Shown piece by piece: positions 1 through 8,845 of a DNA stretch of 64,000 nucleotides; position 1 is the first letter of the stretch; each line of letters starts with the position of its first letter. The stretch covers positions 1 to 64,000 of the forward strand of contig NZ_LMNS01000038.1 in NCBI RefSeq assembly GCF_001423405.1. The letters run 5' to 3'. The notes under the pieces are model-generated. The model was not told the origin of the DNA and made no database searches. It was given only the letters and a program-made list of their open reading frames with translations. Source of the DNA: Methylobacterium sp. Leaf123. GTDB lineage: Bacteria > Pseudomonadota > Alphaproteobacteria > Rhizobiales > Beijerinckiaceae. A program made the position numbers and the translations under genes.

Positions 1-320
1 TCCACATGGCACGTCCAGATCAGGCTTCAGCACCCTTCTGGAATCACCGCCATCCCGGCCACTCAACCCCGGCCAGACATTATCGGACGGGCTCTCAGAC
101 GAGCGTCGCGCCGGCCTTAGGGCTGGTCGCGCGGCTCGGCATGAGGATCGGCAGGAACACCACCTCAGACCAATCTAACAAACGCCCAAGAGCGTCCCGG
201 TCCGCAGGGCCTTCCGCCGGCATCTCGTGACCCGAAATCGTCTCGTGAATACGACTTCTGCGCGAAAGTCGACAAACAGATAATTTGCAATGGTACTCCT
301 TTTCAAGGAGGACAGGCGCC
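1..320. other. Left-edge stretch without a convincing gene
   Basis: Short open frames occur on both strands but none shows a recognisable domain or a good ribosome binding site. The stretch probably holds the promoter of the gene that begins at 321; its last bases carry that gene's Shine-Dalgarno. The part from about 240 to 300 is noticeably more AT-rich than the surroundings, as expected for a promoter. Confidence 0.4.
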
Positions 321-1439
321 ATGACTGCTGTCAAAAACCCGGAGCGCAGAACCCGCAAGTTTTCCGAAATCATTACACCGCAGCCCGTACGCACCCGTAG
401 CTTGTCCAGCCGGGGGGTCGCGCCGCGCCAGGAGCTTGGTCCGCTCGAACAATTGCTGGGCGTGTGGAACGGGCGGGGCACGGGCTGGAACATGATCGCC
501 CTGCCGTTTCACAAAGCTCCGGCGTCGCCGGCAGGATTCAAGTTCCGTGTGCTGATGAACCAATACGACGAGGAGCTTCAGTTCACCTTCATTGACGATG
601 ACGTTCCCAATCGCGGGCTCTCACGGCCCAGCCAGCCCGACTTCGATCAGTTCGTCGTCACGCTCGACTATCAGCAGAAGATCGCACAGATCGCAGCGGA
701 AGATCGGCCGAGCAGCGGCGGTCTCGCCGGCCCGGTCGGACTGCCGATCCATCACGAGCCCGGCTTGTGGCTCTACGAAAAGAACCGCCGAACCAAGGAC
801 GATCAGATCAAGGGTGACGCAATCTCGGAAGTCGAGCTCGATGTCGCTCGGCTGGCGTCGATCCCCCACGGCAACTCCGTTCTGGCACTCGGCAAGTCGG
901 AGTTGCACGATGGCATGCCGCCCATCCCACCCGTGAGCGGACTACCCTCAGGCCGATTCGAGGATGTCTCAACTCCGGACTATGACTTCAGGTCAGCCGC
1001 CAATCCGGATCCGTATCTTGAGCCCTACCGGCATTACATCGACCATCCGTTCATGGGGAATGTCACGGTGCCCGGATTTCCGGGTTTCAGCCCCGCCGAC
1101 ATGAACCAGATCCTTCGCTTCGCGAACCAGAATGTCGACATCGTTCGAACGACGACGCTGACAGTGGATTCGACTCGGAAAAGCGCCGGTATATCGAACG
1201 TTCCGTTCTCGGTTCGCGAGGCCGAGCCCGTCAGCATGAAGTCGACATTCTGGATTCAAGAGCTGGCGGAGAAGGACGACCAGGGGAAGCCGAAACTGCG
1301 GCTGCAATACTCACAGGTCGTCATGCTACATTTCTTTCGCCCCCGCGAAGACGAATTACCGGAAAGAGCCGTCTGGCCGCATATTAGCATCGCGACCTTG
1401 GATAAAATGCCTGCCAATTATGAGCTTGTGGAAGGTTAG
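321..1439 (+). CDS. Nitrobindin/FABP-like heme-binding beta-barrel protein (probable)
   Basis: 372 residues. The N-terminal part (LEQLLGVWNGRGTGWN, residues ~37-52) and an internal IPHGNSVLALG segment resemble the lipocalin/FABP-like barrel of nitrobindin-type proteins, which bind heme or fatty acid. The protein is about twice the length of a simple nitrobindin, so the rest is unassigned. No signal peptide or membrane segment is visible, so it should be cytoplasmic. An in-frame ATG at 321 is chosen over an upstream start at 285 because AAGGAGG lies about ten bases before it. The next gene is on the other strand, so it appears monocistronic. Base composition looks less GC-rich than the following genes, which may indicate transfer. 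Family call is from motif resemblance only. Confidence 0.6.
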   Translation: MTAVKNPERRTRKFSEIITPQPVRTRSLSSRGVAPRQELGPLEQLLGVWNGRGTGWNMIALPFHKAPASPAGFKFRVLMNQYDEELQFTFIDDDVPNRGLSRPSQPDFDQFVVTLDYQQKIAQIAAEDRPSSGGLAGPVGLPIHHEPGLWLYEKNRRTKDDQIKGDAISEVELDVARLASIPHGNSVLALGKSELHDGMPPIPPVSGLPSGRFEDVSTPDYDFRSAANPDPYLEPYRHYIDHPFMGNVTVPGFPGFSPADMNQILRFANQNVDIVRTTTLTVDSTRKSAGISNVPFSVREAEPVSMKSTFWIQELAEKDDQGKPKLRLQYSQVVMLHFFRPREDELPERAVWPHISIATLDKMPANYELVEG

Positions 1440-1513
1440 ACCACAAACCACGCCCTTCGAGAGATCCAGGACGCATCGCCCGGAAAGCGGTGGCCAGCAT
1501 TCGGGACGATCCC

Positions 1514-1951
1514 TTATGCGGCCACCAATAGCGCCGCCCCGGCGACGGCGGACAGGGCCAGCCGCAGGCGGCCCATCCAGGCCGGGACCATGCCGCGGCG
1601 GGGCAGGTCCTGATCGACGATGCCCCAGAGCAGTACGAGCGCGCCGAGCATCCGCAGATCCCAGGGCGGCGGGGCGGCGAGCGCCGCCCAGGCGAGGAGC
1701 GAGGGCACGATCGCGAGGCCGTAATCGCGCCAGCCCGCATCGCGGGCCGCCGCCGCTCCCCAGCGGATACCGCCGAGGAACGAGGCGATCACCGCCCCGT
1801 AGGCGGAGAGGATGGTGCGCGGCGACAGGCCGATGGTGCCGAGCCCGACATCCGTGCCGCTGACCGAGAGGGCCGCAAAGCCCACGAACGGAATCAACCC
1901 CGCAATGCCCAGAAGGACCGCGCTCGCCGGTACCGTGGTCAGCCGCCCCAT
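1514..1951 (-). CDS. DUF3429 family integral membrane protein
   Basis: 145 residues with four to five hydrophobic segments and the pattern SAYGAVIASFLGGIRWG, typical of the DUF3429 family of small inner-membrane proteins of unknown function. The frame stays open upstream to 2053, but the ATG at 1951 is preceded by GGGAGA and begins just before the first hydrophobic segment, so it is preferred. It lies between the nitrobindin-like gene and a chloride channel on the other strand and appears to be a single-gene unit. No enzymatic residues are evident. Confidence 0.75.
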   Translation of the reverse strand: MGRLTTVPASAVLLGIAGLIPFVGFAALSVSGTDVGLGTIGLSPRTILSAYGAVIASFLGGIRWGAAAARDAGWRDYGLAIVPSLLAWAALAAPPPWDLRMLGALVLLWGIVDQDLPRRGMVPAWMGRLRLALSAVAGAALLVAA

Positions 1952-2263
1952 GCCGTCTCCCTGGCTGATTGCCGCGCGGCCCGGTTCTGCGGGATCCGCG
2001 CATCGTCCGCCTCGACCGCCGGCCATGCGAGACCCAGGATGGGCCACCGACAACCGGGGGTGTCATGAAGCCTTCTAAACGCGCAGATCCTCATCCATGT
2101 CGCAACCGAGACCATTTGTTGCAGCGCCCGGTCTCCCCCTCCGTACCGGCCCTCCACATCGGATGACGCGTTCGCGCCGGATCCTCGCGCCGCGGCGATG
2201 GCCCTGCGCCGATTTCGCCGCCAGGGTGTGGGCGACACGGTCCATCCCTTGCGTGATCCCCCC

Positions 2264-3592
2264 ATGCCGCTGCGCCCCACGGACCTGAGACCAGCCCTGT
2301 CGCGGCTGCGCGGTGCCTCCGGCAATGCGTGGACGACCTGGCGCAGGCGGAGCCTGTTCCTGGTGGGCGGCATCTGCGTCGGCCTGGCGGCGGTGCTGAT
2401 GGCCAAGGCGGCCGATGCGGCGCAGGATCTCTTCCGGCACGGGCTCCACGCCTCGCCGGCCCTGGCGCTTCTGCTCTGCCCGGCCGGCTTCGCGCTCGCC
2501 GCGTGGCTCGCCCGCACCGTTTTCCCGAACGCGCAGGGCTCGGGCATCCCGCAGGTGATCGCCGCCCGTGCCCTGGATGCCGGGCCCGCGCGCCGCGCGC
2601 TGGTCTCGCTCAAGGTGGCGGCGGGCAAGATCGTCGTGATGTGCCTCGGGCTCCTGTGCGGCGCCTCGATCGGCCGCGAAGGGCCCACCGTGCAGGTCGG
2701 CGCGGCGATCATGGCCGCCTTCGGGACTTTGAGCCCGGAGCGGATGCGGGGCCTGCTGCTCGCGGGCGGCGCGGCCGGGGTGGCGGCCGCCTTCAACACG
2801 CCGCTGGCCGGCATCGTCTTCGGCATCGAGGAACTCGGCCGGGCCTATGACAGCCGCGGCAGCGCGCTGATCGTCGCCACCATCGTCGCCGCCGGCCTGA
2901 CCTCGCTCGCGATCCTCGGCGACTACACCTATTTCGGCACGTCGGACGCGCGGCTCTCGCTGGCCGCCGGCTGGCTCGCGGTGCCGCTGCTCGGCGTGGC
3001 GGGCGGCCTTGCGGGCGGTCTGTTCAGCCGCATCGTCATCGCGTTCGGCCGCGGCCTGCCGGGACGGGTGGGCGGGTGGATCGGGCGCCGTCCCGTCCTG
3101 TTCGCCGGCCTGTGCGGGCTCGGCGTCGCCCTGTGCGGGCTTGCCTCCGGCGGCTCCGTCTACGGCACCGGTTACGAGGAGGCGCGGGCGCTGCTCCATG
3201 CCGGGAACGATCCGCGCTGGGATTTCGCCCCGCTCAAGTTCCTGGCAACCGTCCTGTCCGCGATCAGCGGCATTCCCGGCGGTCTGTTCGCGCCGTCGCT
3301 GGCCGTCGGCGCCGGGCTGGGCGCGGAGGCGAGCCTGTTCCTGCCGGATGTGCCGGTCGGCGCGCTCGTGCTGATCGGCATGACCGCCTACCTCACCGGC
3401 GTGCTTCAGGCGCCGCTCACCTCCTTCGTCATCGTCACCGAGATGACCCAGAACCACGCGATGATGATCCCGCTGATGCTCGCGGCGCTGATCGCGGATG
3501 CGGTCTCGAAGCTGGTCTGCCGCGGCGGCCTCTATCACACCCTGGCGGAGCTGCTGGTGCGGCGCGCGGCGGCGGAGCAGACCGGCGCTTAA
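2264..3592 (+). CDS. ClC family voltage-gated chloride channel / H+-Cl- exchanger
   Basis: 442 residues, polytopic inner-membrane protein. The ClC signatures are present in order: GSGIP near residue 92, GREGP near residue 137 (E139 is the gating glutamate), FGIEEL for the internal proton-pathway glutamate, and GGLFAPSLAVGAGLG in the C-terminal half. Both key glutamates being present favours an exchanger over a pure channel. There is no C-terminal CBS pair, so it is of the short bacterial type. The frame opens at 2198; the ATG at 2264 leaves a short cytoplasmic head and is preferred, with some uncertainty. A six-base inverted repeat, GCGCTT-A-AAGCGC, covers the stop codon. Likely role: anion homeostasis or acid resistance. 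Confidence 0.9.
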   Translation: MPLRPTDLRPALSRLRGASGNAWTTWRRRSLFLVGGICVGLAAVLMAKAADAAQDLFRHGLHASPALALLLCPAGFALAAWLARTVFPNAQGSGIPQVIAARALDAGPARRALVSLKVAAGKIVVMCLGLLCGASIGREGPTVQVGAAIMAAFGTLSPERMRGLLLAGGAAGVAAAFNTPLAGIVFGIEELGRAYDSRGSALIVATIVAAGLTSLAILGDYTYFGTSDARLSLAAGWLAVPLLGVAGGLAGGLFSRIVIAFGRGLPGRVGGWIGRRPVLFAGLCGLGVALCGLASGGSVYGTGYEEARALLHAGNDPRWDFAPLKFLATVLSAISGIPGGLFAPSLAVGAGLGAEASLFLPDVPVGALVLIGMTAYLTGVLQAPLTSFVIVTEMTQNHAMMIPLMLAALIADAVSKLVCRGGLYHTLAELLVRRAAAEQTGA

Positions 3593-3665
3593 AGCGCGAG
3601 CCGCGACGGAACGCCGCCGGCTCATCGGCCGTTACTGCTCCGCTTTTGTTTCGGAGTGAACTGCC

Positions 3666-3845
3666 ATGACGCTTCTCAAATGGGCCGCCATCGCCTTCGT
3701 GATCTCGCTTGTTGCCGGCGGCCTCGGCTTCACCGGCATCGCCTCCGGCGCGAGTTCGATCGCCCGCATCCTGTTCGGCCTGTTCCTCGTGCTCGCCATC
3801 GTCATCGTGGTGATCGCGCTGGCCATCGGTCAGGCGGTGTTCTGA
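3666..3845 (+). CDS. DUF1328 (UPF0391, YtjA-like) small membrane protein
   Basis: 59 residues: [18 protein letters not shown] is followed by a glycine-rich [16 protein letters not shown] and a second hydrophobic helix. This matches the DUF1328 family of two-helix membrane peptides, which are common in proteobacteria and of unknown function. CGGAGTG precedes the ATG. It is too short for most ORF callers but the start, stop and family pattern are clear. The next gene on the same strand (SDR) begins 17 bases after its stop, so the two may be cotranscribed. Confidence 0.85.
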   Translation: MTLLKWAAIAFVISLVAGGLGFTGIASGASSIARILFGLFLVLAIVIVVIALAIGQAVF

Positions 3846-3862
3846 GCCGCCGGCTCCAACCC

Positions 3863-4708
3863 GTGCGCCTCGACGGCCGCACCGCCCTCGTCACCGGCGC
3901 CTCCTCCGGGATCGGCGCCGAGACGGCCCTGGGGCTCGCCCGCCTCGGGGCGCGGGTCGGCCTCGTCGGGCGCGACCGCGCGCGCACGGAACGCGCCGCC
4001 GCGCATCTGCGCCGGGAGACCGGCGGCGCGGCGGACGTCTTTCTCGCAGACCTGTCGAGCCAAGCCGAGATCCGCAGGCTCGCGGGCGAGGTGAGGGCGC
4101 TCTACCCGGCCCTCGACCTCCTCGTGAACAATGCCGGCGCGATCTTCTCGGAGCGCCACGTCACCGCCGATGGCATTGAGCGCACCTGGGCCCTCGACCA
4201 CCTCGCCTACGTGCTGCTGACGCACGAGCTGCGTGGCGCGCTCGAAGCCGCGCCCCGTGCCCGCATCGTCAACCTCGCCTCGGCCGCCCATACCCGCGGG
4301 CGCATCGATTTCGAGGATCTCGGCGGCGAGCGCCGCTACGGCGCGATGAAGGCCTATGCCCAGGCCAAGCTCGGCAATGTGCTGTTCACCACCGCGCTCG
4401 CCCGGCGGCTGGCCGGCAGCGGCATCACCGTCAACGCGGTGCATCCGGGTGTCGTGGCGAGCGACTTTGCCAAGAACACGAAGGGCGGGCTCGGCTTTGC
4501 CTGGAGCCTGATCCGCCCGTTCCTGATCTCGACCGAGGCCGGCGCCCAGACCTCGCTTCACGTCGCCACCGCGCCCGAACTCGCTGGCGTGAGCGGGCGC
4601 TACTTCGCCAAGAGCCGCGAGACCGCCGCGTCCGCCCGCAGCCGGGATGAGGCGTTGCAGGAGCGGGTCTGGGCCCTGAGCCGGCGCCAGACCGGAATCG
4701 AGGTGTAA
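3863..4708 (+). CDS. Short-chain dehydrogenase/reductase (retinol dehydrogenase-like SDR)
   Basis: 281 residues with a classical SDR Rossmann fold. The cofactor motif TGASSGIG is at residues 11-18, NNAG follows the fourth strand, the catalytic serine sits in NLASAAH, and the Tyr-x-x-x-Lys pair is Y165/K169 in YAQAK. VHPGVVASDF is the loop after the active site. The pattern is that of the retinol dehydrogenase/WWOX-like subgroup, using NAD(P)(H); the substrate cannot be told from sequence. The start is taken as GTG at 3863, directly before LDGRTALVTG; the frame is open further upstream, but that stretch overlaps the DUF1328 gene. Confidence 0.85.
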   Translation: MRLDGRTALVTGASSGIGAETALGLARLGARVGLVGRDRARTERAAAHLRRETGGAADVFLADLSSQAEIRRLAGEVRALYPALDLLVNNAGAIFSERHVTADGIERTWALDHLAYVLLTHELRGALEAAPRARIVNLASAAHTRGRIDFEDLGGERRYGAMKAYAQAKLGNVLFTTALARRLAGSGITVNAVHPGVVASDFAKNTKGGLGFAWSLIRPFLISTEAGAQTSLHVATAPELAGVSGRYFAKSRETAASARSRDEALQERVWALSRRQTGIEV

Positions 4709-4751
4709 CCCGGCTCGCCGTCGACCGTGCTGTTCCTTATGGGACGCGCGC

Positions 4752-4895
4752 TTACTCAGCCCCCGTCTTCGTGTTGTTCTCTTTGCTCTTCTGGATGTGG
4801 GCGCGTCGGCACTCATCGACGCTCGGCTGCTGTTTCGTCGCCGCGCTCGCCGATTGAGCGTTGCTCCCCCTGGCGCTTTCGGCCTGCACGATCAT
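4752..4895 (-). CDS. Possible small hypothetical protein downstream of thiL
   Basis: 47 codons from ATG at 4895, with no recognisable domain, a polar composition and no membrane helix. The only support is codon usage: about 39 of 47 third positions are G or C while second positions are near half, as in real genes here. It lies on the thiL strand, starting 23 bases after the thiL stop, so it could be read by run-through. No ribosome binding site is visible, and the frame also remains open upstream into thiL. Could be spurious. Confidence 0.3.
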   Translation of the reverse strand: MIVQAESARGSNAQSASAATKQQPSVDECRRAHIQKSKENNTKTGAE

Positions 4896-4917
4896 GGGCA
4901 GAGCCGCGGGCACCGCT

Positions 4918-5895
4918 TCAGAAGTGGCTGAACGAGGCGCGGGCAAAGCCCATTGCGCGCCCATGCGCATCGTGAAAGCGCGGCGGCCCGTCGCCGGCTT
5001 CCACGGTGCCGATTTCGGCAGCGGGCACCCCGGCGGCCCGCGCCTCGGCCAGGAACGCGCCTACGGCGTCGGGCGGCACGGCGCAGAGGATCTCGTAATC
5101 GTCGCCGCCGGTCAGGGCCGTATCGAGGCGGCTCGCATCGCCGGCGATGGCCGCCTGCGCGGCGGGTGAGAGCGGCACCACCGGCACGTCGATCCGGGCG
5201 GTCAGGCCGGTGCCGGCGAACATCTTCGTCAGATCGCCCGCAAGCCCGTCCGAGACGTCCATGGCCGCGCGGGCATGGCGGCGCAGCACCGGGGCGAGCG
5301 CCAGCCGCGGGCGCGGATGAAGGTAGCGGTCGAGGAGCGCATCGCGGTGGAGGGGGGCCAGCGCGGGATCGGGCGTGAGCCGCAGGGCGAGGCCCAAAGC
5401 CGCGTCGCCGATCGTGCCGCTGACGCAGAGCCGGTCACCCGCTCGCGCCGCCTGCCGCCTCAGGATGCCGCCGGCCGGCACCTCGCCGAAGGCGGTCACG
5501 CCGATGAGCGCCGGGCCGCCGGAGCGCACCGTGTCGCCGCCCAGCAGCGGGCAGCCATGGGCGCGGCTCGCCGCACCGAGACCCTCGGCGAAGGCCGCGA
5601 GCCACGCCTCGGTCCAGTCGTCCGGCAGCGCGAGGGTCAGGAGGAAGCCGCGCGGGCTGGCGCCCTTGGCGGCGAGATCCGACAGGTTCACGCCGAGCGC
5701 CTTGTTGGCGATGGAGCCGGGCGGGTCGTCGGGGAAGTAATGCACGCCGGCCACGATGGCGTCGGCCGTCACCACGAGGTCGTGGCCGGGCGTCGGCGTC
5801 AGGCTCGCGGCGTCGTCGCGCAGTCCCTCGGCCCCGGGGCCACTGAGCGGCGCGAAGTAGCGCGCGATCAGCGCCTCCTCGCCCGCACGCGCCAT
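4918..5895 (-). CDS. thiL: Thiamine-monophosphate kinase
   Basis: 325 residues, ATP-dependent kinase that converts thiamine monophosphate to the active cofactor thiamine diphosphate in the cytoplasm. The PurM/ThiL fold motifs are present: the N-terminal GLRDDAA metal site, TADAIVAGVHYF, NLSDLAAKGA, LLGGDTVRS, AMDVSDGLAGDL and the late GGDDYEIL. Length is usual for the family. It follows nusB by five bases on the same strand and is the last main gene of ribH-nusB-thiL, an order conserved in many alphaproteobacteria. No TPP riboswitch is apparent. Confidence 0.95.
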   Translation of the reverse strand: MARAGEEALIARYFAPLSGPGAEGLRDDAASLTPTPGHDLVVTADAIVAGVHYFPDDPPGSIANKALGVNLSDLAAKGASPRGFLLTLALPDDWTEAWLAAFAEGLGAASRAHGCPLLGGDTVRSGGPALIGVTAFGEVPAGGILRRQAARAGDRLCVSGTIGDAALGLALRLTPDPALAPLHRDALLDRYLHPRPRLALAPVLRRHARAAMDVSDGLAGDLTKMFAGTGLTARIDVPVVPLSPAAQAAIAGDASRLDTALTGGDDYEILCAVPPDAVGAFLAEARAAGVPAAEIGTVEAGDGPPRFHDAHGRAMGFARASFSHF

Positions 5896-5900
5896 GCCGG

Positions 5901-6416
5901 TCAGCCCTTCTTCGCCGGGCCGGGCGCGGCAGGAATCCCGAACTCGGTGGAGCGCACCTCGCGGCCGACCCGGTCGAGCACGGCGTTGACCATGCCCGGC
6001 TCGTCGCCGCCGTAGAAGCTGTAGGCGACCTCGACATATTGCGAGATCGCGGCGCGGGCCGGCACGTCGCGGCGGAACATCAGCTCATAGGCGCCCGCCC
6101 GCAGGATGGCGCGCAGCACCGCTTCGAGCCGGCGTAGCGGCCAGCCCTTCGCCAGCGCCGTATCGAGCTTCGGGTCGATGGCGCGCTGCTCCTCCACGGC
6201 GCCGCGGAGCACGTCACGGAAGAACGCGATCTCGGCCGGGGGGTGAACGACGCCGTCGACCTCCTGACCGATCCAGAAGGCCTCGAACTCGGCGAGCGCT
6301 TCGATCACGCCCTTATCCGAGATCTCCATCTCGTAGAGCGCCTGCACCACGGAGAGGCGCGCGCCGGTGCGGGCGTTCGGCTTCGGCTGGGCCGGTGTCG
6401 CGGCGGGTTCTGTCAT
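5901..6416 (-). CDS. nusB: Transcription antitermination factor NusB
   Basis: 171 residues. NusB binds boxA RNA with NusE/S10 and supports antitermination of rRNA operons. Family features are the N-terminal [14 protein letters not shown], the basic mid-region [22 protein letters not shown], and the C-terminal [13 protein letters not shown]-like helix (here [31 protein letters not shown]). A short Pro/Ala-rich head and tail extend the core. Its ATG overlaps the ribH stop as ATGA, which implies translational coupling, and thiL starts five bases after its stop. Confidence 0.95.
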   Translation of the reverse strand: MTEPAATPAQPKPNARTGARLSVVQALYEMEISDKGVIEALAEFEAFWIGQEVDGVVHPPAEIAFFRDVLRGAVEEQRAIDPKLDTALAKGWPLRRLEAVLRAILRAGAYELMFRRDVPARAAISQYVEVAYSFYGGDEPGMVNAVLDRVGREVRSTEFGIPAAPGPAKKG

Positions 6417-6934
6417 CGGGCGGGTTCCAGGTTGGCGGCGCGCTTGATGGCGAGGAGGCTCAGGGCCGCCTCCGCTGCACCGCCGCCCTTGTTCATCTCG
6501 GAGACCCGGGCGCGAGCGAGCGCCTGCTCCATGGTCTCCACGGTGAGGATGCCGTTGCCGAGCGGCAGGTGCTCGGACACGGAGAGGTCCATCAGCGCAC
6601 GGGCGCTCTCGCCCGCGACGATGTCGTAATGGCCGGTCTCGCCGCGGATGACGCAGCCGAGCGCCACGGCCGCATCGTAGGGTCCGCCGGCCTTGCGGCC
6701 GGCCTCCATCAGGATCGCGATGGCGGCGGGGATTTCGAGGGCGCCCGGCACCGTGAAGACCCGCGCCTCGGCGCCGACCGCCTCGATCGCGGCGCGGGCA
6801 CCGGCCAGCAATTCGTCGGCGATGTCGTCGTAGTAGCGCGCCTCGACCACCAGCACGCGGGTGCCGGCGAGGCTTTCGAGGATGCTCTTGGGGCTATCCT
6901 TGGGCGCGTCCGCGTCCCGGCGTTGGGAGACCAT
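6413..6934 (-). CDS. ribH: 6,7-dimethyl-8-ribityllumazine synthase
   Basis: 173 residues. It condenses 5-amino-6-ribitylamino-uracil with 3,4-dihydroxy-2-butanone 4-phosphate in the penultimate riboflavin step. Recognisable segments are [48 protein letters not shown] and [10 protein letters not shown], with the catalytic histidine in GHYD. The start is taken at ATG 6934; a GTG at 6961 in the same frame would add nine residues and cannot be excluded. It is first in ribH-nusB-thiL. The rest of the riboflavin genes (ribE, ribD) lie about 4 kb away on the same strand, separated by unrelated genes. Confidence 0.93.
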   Translation of the reverse strand: MVSQRRDADAPKDSPKSILESLAGTRVLVVEARYYDDIADELLAGARAAIEAVGAEARVFTVPGALEIPAAIAILMEAGRKAGGPYDAAVALGCVIRGETGHYDIVAGESARALMDLSVSEHLPLGNGILTVETMEQALARARVSEMNKGGGAAEAALSLLAIKRAANLEPAR

Positions 6935-6961
6935 GCGACTGTCGTTCCGGGGCGAGTTCAC

Positions 6962-7324
6962 GAATGTTCGGGGCAGGCCGGAGGGTTAGCCCAAGTGCCG
7001 CGGGCTCCACAAGCGGCACGGGACGCAGCGCGGGCAATTGCGCGAAGAGCGACGGCGCCGTCCGTCCGGTGCGGGTCCCGACCGTACCGAACTGCCCAAG
7101 CGGAGCGAAGGCGAAGGCCGCCAGCGTTCGAGGCCGGACCGGCAACAGCACAATTCAGCGGAGGCGGAAAGGTTTGATCAATCAAATGGAGCCGAAGTCT
7201 CGGTGCTACAACCTGCGGTGACATTCATTAACCCGGCTGAAGTCGATCCCGGCGATAGACTGTCGAACGCAAATTCGCGGGTGTTCGACCACCGATCCCG
7301 CACTGGAAACGGGGGTTATCCCGC
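6962..7324. other. Divergent intergenic region between ribH and the HAD-UbiA gene
   Basis: 363 bases without a supportable gene. It should contain the promoters of both divergent units. A perfect palindrome TTTGAT-CA-ATCAAA lies at 7173-7186 and is AT-rich against a GC-rich background, so it is a candidate operator. I looked for the FMN riboswitch consensus upstream of ribH and did not find it. Confidence 0.5.
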
Positions 7325-8845
7325 ATGGCGACGGCGCACGCGCGAAGGGCGGAGACGGCCCCGATCCTGATCGAGGACGCGGCCCCGCGACCGGTGCCGC
7401 TGGTGATCGACCTCGACGGCACGCTGCTGCGCACGGATCTGCTTCTGGAAGGCATCATCGCGCTGCTGCGGCGCAACCCGCTGACGCTGCTCCTGATGCT
7501 GCTATGGCTGCCGCGGGGCCGGGCTTTCTTCAAGCGCCGCATCGCGGAAGGCGCCGGCCTCGACCTCGCGTCCTTGCCGGTCAACGCGGCGCTGCTCGCC
7601 CATATCGAGGCGCGGAAGGCGGCGGGCCAGGAGATCGTGCTCGCCACCGCCGCCGACGAGCTGATGGCCCTGGGTGCCCTGCGGCGTTTTCCGGTCTTCG
7701 ACCGCGTGGTGGCGAGCGACGGGGTGCGGAACCTCAAGGGTGAGGCCAAGGCGGCGCAGCTCCGGGCGCTCTACCCGCAGGGCTTCGATTATGCGGGCGA
7801 TGCCAGGGCCGACCTTCCGGTCTGGGCCGCGGCCCAGCGGGTGATCGTGGTGGGCGCCTCCGGCTCCGTGCTCCGCGCGGCGCGGGGGCTCGGCAAGCCG
7901 GTCGAGGAATTTCCCGCCGTCTCGCAGTCGCGCGCGCTGCTCAAGGCCCTGCGCCTGCATCAATGGGCCAAGAACGCCCTGGTCTTCCTGCCGCTCGTCC
8001 TCGGCGGCCGGGCAGGGGAGTCGCAGGCCTGGGGAAGTGCAGCTCTGGCCTTCCTCGCGCTCGGCCTCGTCGCCTCGGCGAGCTATCTGCTGAACGACCT
8101 GCTCGATCTGTCGCACGACCGGGCGCATTGGTCGAAGCGCGAGCGCCCCCTGGCGAGCGGCCGGCTTCCCATCGCCACCGGTCTGGCGGCCCTGGTGCTC
8201 GGCCTCGTCGGCGGGCTCGCGGTCGCGGCCTGGGCCGGGGCGGCGGTGCTCACCGGCGTGCTCGCCTATCTCGCCCTGACGCTGGCCTATTCCGCGTGGC
8301 TGAAGCGGGTGCCGATGCTCGATGCGCTGACGCTCGGGAGCCTGTTCTCGTTGCGCATTGCCGTCGGCGTCGCGGCGGTCGCGGTGGCGTGGTCGCCCTG
8401 GCTCCTGACCTTCTCGATGTTCCTGTTCACGTCGCTGTCCTTCGCCAAACGCCATACCGAGCTGCGCGGGGCGGTGCGGCGCGGGCAGGCCGGCACCATC
8501 GCCGGGCGCGGCTATGAGCCGGCGGACGAGCCTGTGGTGCTCGCCTTCGGCATCGCCTCCGGGCTCGCCAGCGTCGTCATCTTCATCCTGTATCTCGCCA
8601 ACGAGGCGTTCCGCCACGCGATGCTCGCGGCGCCGCCGGCCCTGTGGATCTTCCCGCCGATCCTCGTCCTGTTCATCGGCCGGGTCTGGTTGCTGGCAGG
8701 CCGCGACGCGCTCCACGACGATCCGGTCGCTTTCGCGGTCAAGGATCGCCCGAGTCTCATGCTCGCGGGCGTGGCCGGCCTCGCCTTCGCGGTGGCGGCC
8801 TTCGGCCTGCCGCCCGGTCTTCTCCCAAAGACGTTCGGGCTGTGA
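7325..8845 (+). CDS. HAD-like phosphatase fused to UbiA-family (DPPR synthase-like) prenyltransferase
   Basis: 506 residues. Residues ~25-200 are a HAD domain with motif I DLDGTLLRTD and a GDARADLPVW segment in the later acidic loop position. From about residue 210 the protein is a polytopic UbiA prenyltransferase with NDLLDLSHDRAHWSKRERPLASG-type first Asp motif (NDxxDxxxD) and the second region YSAWLKRVPMLDALTLGS. This subgroup is most like decaprenyl-phosphate phosphoribosyltransferase, which moves phosphoribose from PRPP to a polyprenyl phosphate; the fused HAD unit could then remove the phosphate. That reaction is inferred from motifs. The downstream GtrA gene overlaps its stop by one base, indicating an operon. 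Confidence 0.8.
   Translation: MATAHARRAETAPILIEDAAPRPVPLVIDLDGTLLRTDLLLEGIIALLRRNPLTLLLMLLWLPRGRAFFKRRIAEGAGLDLASLPVNAALLAHIEARKAAGQEIVLATAADELMALGALRRFPVFDRVVASDGVRNLKGEAKAAQLRALYPQGFDYAGDARADLPVWAAAQRVIVVGASGSVLRAARGLGKPVEEFPAVSQSRALLKALRLHQWAKNALVFLPLVLGGRAGESQAWGSAALAFLALGLVASASYLLNDLLDLSHDRAHWSKRERPLASGRLPIATGLAALVLGLVGGLAVAAWAGAAVLTGVLAYLALTLAYSAWLKRVPMLDALTLGSLFSLRIAVGVAAVAVAWSPWLLTFSMFLFTSLSFAKRHTELRGAVRRGQAGTIAGRGYEPADEPVVLAFGIASGLASVVIFILYLANEAFRHAMLAAPPALWIFPPILVLFIGRVWLLAGRDALHDDPVAFAVKDRPSLMLAGVAGLAFAVAAFGLPPGLLPKTFGL

Noticed and set aside
95-493. 132-codon minus-strand ORF near the left edge
   Set aside because: It runs opposite to the start of the nitrobindin-like gene, has no domain and no ribosome binding site.
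2075-3625. 516-codon open frame antisense to the ClC gene
   Set aside because: Arg/Gln/Glu-rich with no domain; ClC motifs are complete on the other strand.
4861-5169. Lipoprotein-like ORF starting MLPLALSACTIMG
   Set aside because: It lies almost wholly antisense to the end of thiL and has no ribosome binding site; the lipobox resemblance is probably chance.
6962-7324. FMN riboswitch upstream of ribH
   Set aside because: The conserved RFN blocks were not found here or upstream of ribD; thiL likewise shows no TPP element.
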